Below, piece after piece: positions 58,093-64,000 of a stretch of DNA of 64,000 bases (positions are counted from its first letter, which is position 1; each line of letters opens with the position of its first letter). The position numbers and the translations under genes are program-made. Source of the stretch: Kribbella turkmenica (lineage in GTDB: Bacteria > Actinomycetota > Actinomycetes > Propionibacteriales > Kribbellaceae). The stretch is from positions 41,341 through 105,340 of the forward strand of contig NZ_SMKR01000003.1 of the NCBI RefSeq assembly GCF_004348725.1, written 5' to 3'. Under the pieces are notes generated by a model, which had not been told where the DNA came from, searched no databases, and saw nothing but the letters and a program-made list of their open reading frames with translations.

Positions 58093-59215
58093 CTCGCTTC
58101 ACTGTCATCGAACGAACGGGCTGCCCGAGCAGCGCGCCGAGATACCACCGTTCATTGTGCGGTACGACATTCGTTGCCGCAGGGTCGAGGCCGGTGTGCA
58201 GGTGTTGCGGGCGGCCGGTGGAGTCGAGCACGAGTATGCTCCCGGTGAGCGGATCGTCCTCGTTCACGAAGAGCGAGTTCGGCAACCGGATCATCAGTTG
58301 GCGCCCGAGCGCCGTGGGCAGCACGAGCGAGTCGAGGGCGCCGGACCGGTCGTACAGCGCGACAAGCATCGAGCCGTCGGTGCCGGAGTTCAGGCCGTCC
58401 GGGACACCAGGCAGGTCCTCGACGATCACAGTGGTCAAACCGTCGGCGAGCGTGTGCCGCAGGATGCGATAGCGGGTGGACTCGGCGATCCACACTGCGT
58501 CTTCGTCATCCGTGAGAGCGACGCCGTTCGGAAAGTAGAGCCCGTCGAGAACCTGCGTGATCTCGCCGTTGGCGAGGTCGTAGCGCAGCAGTCGGCCGGA
58601 CGCGCGCCCGTCGACGAGATCGGGCATCAGGTACGACGGAACGTCGCCGAGAACCGTGGTGTTGTACCGCGAGCTCGAGTCGGTGAACCACACGACCCCG
58701 TCCGAACCGATGACCAGGTCGTTGGCGAAGCGGATCGGCTCGCCGGCGGCCCGGTCTGCCAGCAGGGTCACGGTGCCGTCGGGGGCGACCGATTGCAGAC
58801 CCTCGCCGTGGTTCGCCACGATCAGGTTCTGCCGCGCGTCGAACGCCAGTCCGAGTGGACGCCCACCCACCACCGCGAAGCGCTCGGTCGATCCGTCCGG
58901 ACGAACCCTGCGGATGATCCCGTTCCGATCGCCCGTGTACACCACACCGGCATCGTCCACGGCGATGTCCTCCGGACCGTACGGCGATTCGGTCGTGATC
59001 GGCACGACCTGAGCGGGGGATCGCAGCTCGTTCGCGATCTGGAGGCCAGGTTCTGGACTCCAGGTCCGCGGCTGGAAGTCGTCGACGGGTGGCGACACCG
59101 CGGTGAGGAGAATGCCGAGGGCAAGCGATGGTAGGACGAGAAGGACGGTGGCAATGATCAGCACCAGCCTGCGCACCCGGCGACGCCGAGCAGCTTCGCC
59201 AGCTGACGGGTTCAC
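58088..59215 (-). CDS. Membrane-anchored strictosidine synthase/APMAP-like (SMP-30 superfamily) protein
   Basis: A 375-residue six-bladed beta-propeller. A single N-terminal membrane anchor (RLVLIIATVLLVLPSLALGILL) is followed by propeller repeats: GPEDIAVDDAGVVYTGDRNG, FANDLVIGSDGVVWFTDSSSRY, FPNGVALTDDEDAVWIAEST and LPGVPDGLNSGTDGSMLVAL. Relatives are lactonase-, arylesterase- or strictosidine-synthase-like, so the reaction cannot be named. The GTG start at 59215 overlaps the stop of the frameshifted membrane gene upstream (GTGA). Confidence 0.78.
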   Translation of the reverse strand: MNPSAGEAARRRRVRRLVLIIATVLLVLPSLALGILLTAVSPPVDDFQPRTWSPEPGLQIANELRSPAQVVPITTESPYGPEDIAVDDAGVVYTGDRNGIIRRVRPDGSTERFAVVGGRPLGLAFDARQNLIVANHGEGLQSVAPDGTVTLLADRAAGEPIRFANDLVIGSDGVVWFTDSSSRYNTTVLGDVPSYLMPDLVDGRASGRLLRYDLANGEITQVLDGLYFPNGVALTDDEDAVWIAESTRYRILRHTLADGLTTVIVEDLPGVPDGLNSGTDGSMLVALYDRSGALDSLVLPTALGRQLMIRLPNSLFVNEDDPLTGSILVLDSTGRPQHLHTGLDPAATNVVPHNERWYLGALLGQPVRSMTVKRG

Positions 59216-59642
59216 GGTGTGCCTTCCGCGTTCACTGCCGAGCTCCGAACAGTGGAGCGTGAACCCGCGACCGAGCTCGCAATGATCGCGGTCAGGAGGG
59301 CGATGCAGGCCAGGTCGAAGCTTTGGATCAAGGTGCTGGCCTGTGCTTGTGCTTCCGGACGCGAGAACGTCAGCGCCAGCGCGACACTCTTCGACACGAT
59401 CACACCCGCCGCGATCGGAAGCCGTACATCGCGCCGGAATGCGGCCCACACCAGCGCAGCACCCGCCAGCAGCTGGAGACGCCGCGATGCTGCAGCAGAG
59501 TGAGTACCATCGGCTCGGGATCGACGATCCCGTAACTTTCCAGTTGCTCCGGCTGGAACAGCGCCAGCACCGGCACCGCGGTGAACGCACCCATGACGAC
59601 CAGCGCGACTCGCGTCGCGACTCCTCCGACTCGACTTCGCAT
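59212..59642 (-). pseudogene. Small multi-pass membrane protein gene with a frameshift
   Basis: One frame gives MRSRVGGVATRVALVVMGAF through DPEPMVLTLLQHRG, and a second frame continues as LQLLAGAALVWAAFRRDVRL to the stop at 59212. Joined, they make an approximately 143-residue protein with about four membrane helices that would look normal (DUF4345-like in pattern). The break near 59490 is a single-base shift; it may be a true mutation or a sequence error. The stop overlaps the start of the APMAP-like gene, so the two were an operon. Confidence 0.6.
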
Positions 59643-60245
59643 GCCTGCCTCCCTGTCTCGAAATGAAGAGTGTCACTTCACACTACAGATAGCGAGGCTT
59701 GCGGCGCTAGATGTGGGGAGTGGTGGTCGCGAGTTCCGATCATCTGCCGGTGAACCTGTTCCGGGCAGTGCTGGACCTGTTCGGGCACAACTTCGGCCGT
59801 GCGTCGAATGACGGCATCCGCCGTACCCTGCACGCCCCGTCATAGGAGCCATCGGTGGTGGAGTGCTGCGCGATGTCATGCCGAGCCTGCCGTTCTCCCT
59901 CCTGCACGTGGGCACCTCTACGCCGTCGCAGCGGGACCGGAACCGGAGTCCTCATCCTGCTCGCCGAATTCGGCACGCTGTCCCGATCGCTGACGTCGTC
60001 TGCGTCGTGGTGCCACACTTGTCCGCCTCGTCGCCGTCCAGTTCGACTGGACCTTCCCGGAACAGTTCGTCCACACCCTCGACGACCCCACGCACCTCCG
60101 CGAACCGACGACGGGAGCCGCGGCACGCCAGTCGAAGGATGACCGACGTGCCGCAGAGCCCCGATCCACCACTCGATCCGCTGCCGCGTCGATCCGCAAC
60201 AAGTCTCAACGCGGGCGGCAAGGGAGTGAGCCGGACGACGGCCGG
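59643..60245. other. Intergenic region, no gene supported
   Basis: About 600 bp between the frameshifted membrane gene and the ABC permease gene. A frame near 60025-60130 reads LVRLVAVQFDWTFPEQFVHT, which looks protein-like, but it has no start, extent or recognised family. Otherwise nothing is seen. Confidence 0.35.
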
Positions 60246-61853
60246 TCAGGTGGACTCGATGTCCCGTCGCCGGAATCCGGTACCCCCGGCGAGGGCGAGG
60301 ATTGTTGCCAGGACGGCGAGTACGACGAGTGGCGCGACCGGAAGGTCCGCGAGTGGCAACGCGGTGGTGTGGGCGAACGGGGACAGGTCGGTGACCCAGC
60401 CGGGCAACTCCAGAAGCGCGCCGAACATGCCGAAGAACACGGCGTATGCGACGACGATCCAGGCCAGGGTGGACAGGGCTGGGCGCACTCCGAACAGTGC
60501 CGCGGTGAAACCTGCTACCACCAGGACGGCCGGCAGGTAGGCCAGCGTCCCGATCGTCACCTCGGCGATGGTGCCGGGACCGGCGTTGCCGGTGGCGGCT
60601 CCGATGCCGACGCCGAGTCCGCTGATGAGCAGGAGGCCGGCGGAGGCGAGGGCGGTGAATCCGAGCCAGGAGAAGTACCAGCGTGGCCGGCTGACGGAGG
60701 TCGCGAGTGCGGCCTCGGTGTGGCCGGTGCGTTCCTCGGAGCGGAGCCGCAGGACCGAGGTGACGGCGAAGGCGCCGACGAGCAGGGCGAGGAACAGGGC
60801 CATGGTGGCGTAGAACGCGTCGACCGGGTCCTGTCCGTTGGCGGTGAAGATCTCGCCCATCCGTGGGTTGTTCGCGACGGCTTCGGTGACCGAGTCGCTG
60901 AGCGATCCACTCGGTACGGCGAAGACGAACAGGCCGGCGGCCCAGCCGGCCAGCGCGGGACGTTGCTGGCGCGCCGCGAGTCCGAGCGGGCTCGACAACG
61001 ACGGTGCCGCGTCGGCGCGGCCGAGCTTCGGCGGGACCAGGCCGGCGCCGACGTCACGCCGTACGGACAGGAAGTAGCCGAGGGCAACGGTTACGGCCAG
61101 GACTCCGATGCACAGCAGCAGTGGCCACCAGCGCAGGTCGACGAACGGCCGAGCCTGCTGGACCCAGGCCAGCGGTGAGAGCCATGACAGGACGTTTCCT
61201 CCTGGTTGGGAGACGTCGCCGATGGCGCGGAGGAGGAAGGCCGCGCCGACGACCGCCATGGCGAGGCTCGAGGCCGCGCGAGAGTGTTCGGTGAGCTGGG
61301 CGGTGACGGTGGCGACACCGGCGAACGCGAGTCCGGTGAGGCCGATGCCGACGCCGACGGCGAACGAGTCCGCTGCCGACAGGTCACCGGTGAGCATGGC
61401 GAGCGCGGTCAGCAGCGCGACGCCGGCGTTGGCGATCACGGCGACCAGGAGCGCGGCCGTGGTGGCGGCGTGCCGCCCGACGACGGTCGAGCGGATCAGC
61501 TCGGCGCGCCCGGTCTCCTCCTCGGCCCGGGTGTGGCGGGTGATCAAGAAGATGCTCATCATCGCCGCGGGGATGGCCAGGTACAGGACCATCTCGTTGG
61601 TGATCATGGCGCCGAGGGTGTAGTTGTCGAGGCCGTAGCCGGGGCCGGACATCATGGTCGCGGCGGGGGAGTCCATCAGTTCGGCGCGGACCTGGCGTTC
61701 GGCCGGGGTGGAGTAGACGGTAGGGAGGGCGCTGACGGCGTAGAGCATGCCGAGGCCGATGGCAACGATCCAGATCGGCAGCTTGACCCGGTCGCGGCGG
61801 AGTGCGAACCGGACCAGGGTGCCGGTGGCGGTGAGGCTTTCGCGGTCGCTCAT
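60246..61853 (-). CDS. ABC-2 type exporter permease
   Basis: A 535-residue membrane protein with about 12 helices in two halves. It resembles the polyketide-antibiotic-type exporter permeases of actinobacteria ([22 protein letters not shown] near the N-terminus and [17 protein letters not shown] in the second half; a matching [17 protein letters not shown] is in the first half). The repeated E-T-G-x-x-E motif shows internal duplication. The ATG at 61853 overlaps the ATPase stop by 4 bp. Substrates may be drugs or secondary metabolites. Confidence 0.85.
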   Translation of the reverse strand: MSDRESLTATGTLVRFALRRDRVKLPIWIVAIGLGMLYAVSALPTVYSTPAERQVRAELMDSPAATMMSGPGYGLDNYTLGAMITNEMVLYLAIPAAMMSIFLITRHTRAEEETGRAELIRSTVVGRHAATTAALLVAVIANAGVALLTALAMLTGDLSAADSFAVGVGIGLTGLAFAGVATVTAQLTEHSRAASSLAMAVVGAAFLLRAIGDVSQPGGNVLSWLSPLAWVQQARPFVDLRWWPLLLCIGVLAVTVALGYFLSVRRDVGAGLVPPKLGRADAAPSLSSPLGLAARQQRPALAGWAAGLFVFAVPSGSLSDSVTEAVANNPRMGEIFTANGQDPVDAFYATMALFLALLVGAFAVTSVLRLRSEERTGHTEAALATSVSRPRWYFSWLGFTALASAGLLLISGLGVGIGAATGNAGPGTIAEVTIGTLAYLPAVLVVAGFTAALFGVRPALSTLAWIVVAYAVFFGMFGALLELPGWVTDLSPFAHTTALPLADLPVAPLVVLAVLATILALAGGTGFRRRDIEST

Positions 61854-62752
61854 GACTCGGCGCCGACCAGCTCGTCGCCGTATTGGCGCAGGAAGAGCTG
61901 CTCCAGCGACGGGGGAGCACTGTGCAGGGTGCGTACGCCGAGGTGCCCGAGCGACTGGATCACTGCAGGCAGCTGGTCGGCGTCGACGTCGAACGTGACC
62001 GCGCCGTCGGCGGACCGCAGTTCGTGCACGCCGACCAGGTTCGCGAGCCCGGCCGGGTCGCGGTCGACGGTCGCGGTGATCGTCGTCCGGGTCAGGTGCC
62101 GCAGCTCGGCCAGGGTGCCGGACTGGACCGTGCGACCGTTGCGGATGATCGTGACGGTGTCGCAGAGTTTCTCGACCTCGGCGAGGATGTGGCTGGACAG
62201 GAGCACCGAGCGCCCGGCCCGCTTCGCCTCGGCGATGCAGTCCTGGAAGACGGTCTCCATCAGCGGGTCGAGGCCGGAGGTCGGCTCGTCGAGCACGAGC
62301 AGCTCGACGTCGGCGGCGAGGGCTGCCACCAGGGCGACCTTCTGCCGGTTGCCCTTGCTGTAGGTGCGACCCTTCTTGGTGGGGTCGAGCTCGAACCGCT
62401 CGAGCAGCTCGGCCCTGCGGGTCCTGTCGGCGCCACCGCGAAGGCGGTTGAGGAGGTCGATCGCCTCGCCGCCGGTCAGGTTGGGCCACAGGCTCACGTC
62501 GCCGGGGACGTAGGCGAGCCGGCGGTGCAGTTCGACCGCGTTGATCCAGGGGTGCCGGCCGAGGACGGAGACGTCCCCGGCGTCGGCGCGGAGCAGGCCG
62601 AGCAGGATCCGGATGGTGGTGGACTTGCCGGCACCGTTCGGGCCGAGGAAGCCGGCCACCTGGCCGGACGGGACGGACAGGTCGAGCCCGTCGAGGGCCT
62701 TCACCTGTCCGAAGGACTTGTGGAGCTGTGAGATCTCCAGGGCAGCGGTCAT
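61850..62752 (-). CDS. ABC exporter ATP-binding protein
   Basis: A 300-residue ATPase. Walker A is [18 protein letters not shown], the signature region reads [15 protein letters not shown], Walker B is [13 protein letters not shown], and the switch histidine is in [16 protein letters not shown]-terminal domain of about 80 residues is typical of multidrug exporters of the DrrA type. It is followed by the permease (4-bp overlap) and preceded by a tetR gene 87 bp upstream on the same strand. Confidence 0.9.
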   Translation of the reverse strand: MTAALEISQLHKSFGQVKALDGLDLSVPSGQVAGFLGPNGAGKSTTIRILLGLLRADAGDVSVLGRHPWINAVELHRRLAYVPGDVSLWPNLTGGEAIDLLNRLRGGADRTRRAELLERFELDPTKKGRTYSKGNRQKVALVAALAADVELLVLDEPTSGLDPLMETVFQDCIAEAKRAGRSVLLSSHILAEVEKLCDTVTIIRNGRTVQSGTLAELRHLTRTTITATVDRDPAGLANLVGVHELRSADGAVTFDVDADQLPAVIQSLGHLGVRTLHSAPPSLEQLFLRQYGDELVGAES

Positions 62753-62839
62753 CGCTGAACCTTTCAGAGTGATCCGGGACGGAGCCCGGCGTGATGTGTC
62801 GTCCGGGGGCGTCGGTCGACGACGCCGTGTCGGGGCGTA

Positions 62840-63511
62840 CTACGGCTGGGCGGGACCGGCCGGCGGATCGCAGACGTACATCAGGTAGTCGTCCAGCAGG
62901 GAACGGTCGACGAACAGCCCGTCGGTGAAGAGTTCGAGCGCGGGCAACGTGATCTCGTCCGACAGCCGGCGCAGCTCGGTCCGGAAGTCCTCGACCTCCA
63001 CCGACCCGTTCCGCAGGGACATCCACAGCAGCAACGCACCCATGCCCTGGTACGTGAGGTAGCGAGCGCGGCCGGCCGGGTCACGACTCGGCTTGATCTT
63101 CCCGGCCTCGACGCCCGCCGCCAGGTACTGCTCGGCGTCGCGGCACATCTGCTCCACGAACGCGGTCGCGAGCTCACCACCGGACTGCATGCTGCGCATC
63201 GCGTACAGGGCGAGCGGCGCGTACTCCTCGACCTCCGCGAGCTGGGCGATCATCCCGGACGCACTTCCGGTGACCGCCTTCATCTTCTCCGAGCGGATCA
63301 CCTCCAGCACGTACGCGTCGCACGCCCGCCGAAGACCGTCCTTCGACCCGAAGTGGTGAACCACCAGCCCGGCGGTCACCCGCGCATCCGCGGCCACCGC
63401 GCGCAGACCGGCCGAGAACCCGTCCCGGCCGAACCGCACGATCGCCGCGTCCCGGATCCGCTCGGCCGTCGCCGCGCCGCCGCCGGCAGCCGGGGATTCG
63501 CCGATCCGCAT
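62840..63511 (-). CDS. TetR family regulator of the ABC exporter
   Basis: A 223-residue regulator. The helix-turn-helix is near residues 33-57 (VAADARVTAGLVVHHFGSKDGLR). The start chosen is the ATG of MRIGESPA at about 63511, not the TTG five codons upstream, because the TTG lies inside an operator-like palindrome. The gene precedes the exporter genes on the same strand and probably represses itself and them. The ligand is unknown, perhaps an exported drug. Confidence 0.85.
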   Translation of the reverse strand: MRIGESPAAGGGAATAERIRDAAIVRFGRDGFSAGLRAVAADARVTAGLVVHHFGSKDGLRRACDAYVLEVIRSEKMKAVTGSASGMIAQLAEVEEYAPLALYAMRSMQSGGELATAFVEQMCRDAEQYLAAGVEAGKIKPSRDPAGRARYLTYQGMGALLLWMSLRNGSVEVEDFRTELRRLSDEITLPALELFTDGLFVDRSLLDDYLMYVCDPPAGPAQP

Positions 63512-63527
63512 TGAACGCACGTTCAAA
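63512..63527. promoter_or_regulatory. Palindromic TetR operator TTGAACG-CA-CGTTCAA
   Basis: A perfect 7-bp inverted repeat with a 2-bp spacer directly abuts the tetR start codon. This is a typical TetR half-site arrangement and points to tight autorepression. No ribosome binding site fits between it and the ATG, so the mRNA may be leaderless. A partial third half-site, GTTCAAT, follows at 63541-63547. Confidence 0.7.
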
Positions 63528-63756
63528 GACTAAACCGCTGTTCAATCGGCGCGCAAGTCGCCGGCTCCCGGGGTTCGGTTGCTCGTGACGTGGTGGATAG
63601 GAGAGGGTGAAGCCTGGAGCGCCGGGAAGTCTGGTCGGCACGCCTGTACTCGTCCGGAGTGCAGGCGGTCTGGTGACGACCCGGGAGGTCTCGTGCCCGT
63701 CAGTGGTGCATGCCGTCAGCGCGTGTTCGGGCCCCGGCGGGGCGTACGGTGGTGGT

Positions 63757-64000
63757 GTGCACGGAGAGCAGATGGCCGAGGAGTACCCGGTGGTCGGGCT
63801 GGGCGACGATGCGTTGACGGCGGTGGAGTTGTTGGCGTCGAGGCGGTTGCCGGGGCTGATCGTGACGGGCGACGACGGGGCGCCGTATGCGGTGTTGCCG
63901 GCGTCGCAGGTGGTGAAGTTTCTGGTGCCGAGTTATGTGCAGGACGATCCGGCGCTGGCGCGGGTGATCGAGGAGTCGTTGGCGGATCAGGTTGCGGACA
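63757..64000 (+). CDS. CBS-domain protein (partial, runs off the right edge)
   Basis: An open frame from GTG at 63757 (or ATG at 63772) to the window end reads YPVVGLGDDALTAVELLAS, then RRLPGLIVTGDDGAPYAVLP and ASQVVKFLVPSYVQDDPALA. This is the first half of a CBS domain, which usually senses adenine nucleotides. In actinobacteria similar genes often precede an ArsB/SLC13-type transporter gene, which would lie outside the window. The 245 bp before it hold no other gene. Confidence 0.7.
   Translation, partial: MHGEQMAEEYPVVGLGDDALTAVELLASRRLPGLIVTGDDGAPYAVLPASQVVKFLVPSYVQDDPALARVIEESLADQVAD

Overview
The window is 64 kb of high-GC, densely packed DNA from an actinobacterium. The evidence is many GTG starts, 4-bp ATGA/GTGA overlaps between genes, an IdeR/DmdR-type iron box, an F420-type PPOX protein and a mycothiol-type formaldehyde dehydrogenase. 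The gene style resembles Kribbella or another member of the Nocardioidaceae, but no rRNA or other marker in the window fixes the genus.

Layout. (1) 0-11.2 kb holds a glycosidase-like/FGE-like fusion, a CoA transferase and a CitE-like lyase in one operon. It then carries a phytoene-desaturase-like oxidoreductase, a PPOX flavoprotein, an ECF42-type sigma factor, an O-methyltransferase-like protein and a pair of acyl-CoA dehydrogenases. (2) 11.3-38.9 kb is one functional island for glycine betaine breakdown. It has uptake (BCCT carrier), N-demethylation (Rieske oxygenase with a ferredoxin and a reductase, a dimethylglycine oxidase, and the four-subunit sarcosine oxidase SoxBDAG), and onward flow of glycine to serine and pyruvate (GlyA, SdaA). 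One-carbon handling is supplied by FolD, PurU, a MetF-like protein, a mycothiol-dependent formaldehyde dehydrogenase with an MBL hydrolase, and a molybdopterin oxidoreductase. Folate supply is supplied by PabA, PabB, FolP and FolC. An IclR regulator sits in the middle. A recurring TTGyG-N5-CrCAA dyad lies in front of every divergent or leading promoter of the island, including the regulator itself and pabA, so the whole set looks like one substrate-responsive regulon. (3) 39-46.3 kb is an iron locus: a ferric ABC transporter (FbpABC type) in one overlapping operon behind a protein that fuses an adenylation domain, a carrier domain and an acyltransferase-3 membrane domain. A divergent Sfp-type phosphopantetheinyl transferase lies across a 25-bp gap that is mostly an iron box. 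(4) 47-54.4 kb is a DppABCDF-type peptide transporter operon led by a class-C serine hydrolase, with a divergent TetR regulator. (5) 55-64 kb has a Tat-exported PhoD phosphatase, a MerR regulator, an APMAP/strictosidine-synthase-like membrane protein, an ABC-2 exporter with its TetR regulator, and the start of a CBS-domain gene.

The gaps between these blocks hold decayed gene fragments: ferritin and VOC pieces at 39.0-39.5 kb, an acyl-CoA dehydrogenase 3' end duplicated at 46.6 kb, LuxR and SDR pieces at 56.8-57.3 kb, and a frameshifted membrane gene at 59.2-59.6 kb. An 800-bp convergent gap at 24.5-25.3 kb is filled with nested direct and inverted repeats. No rRNA, tRNA, CRISPR array or intact insertion sequence was seen.

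The most interesting points are the betaine-linked folate regulon with its shared operator, and the iron-boxed adenylation-carrier-acyltransferase protein coupled to a ferric transporter.
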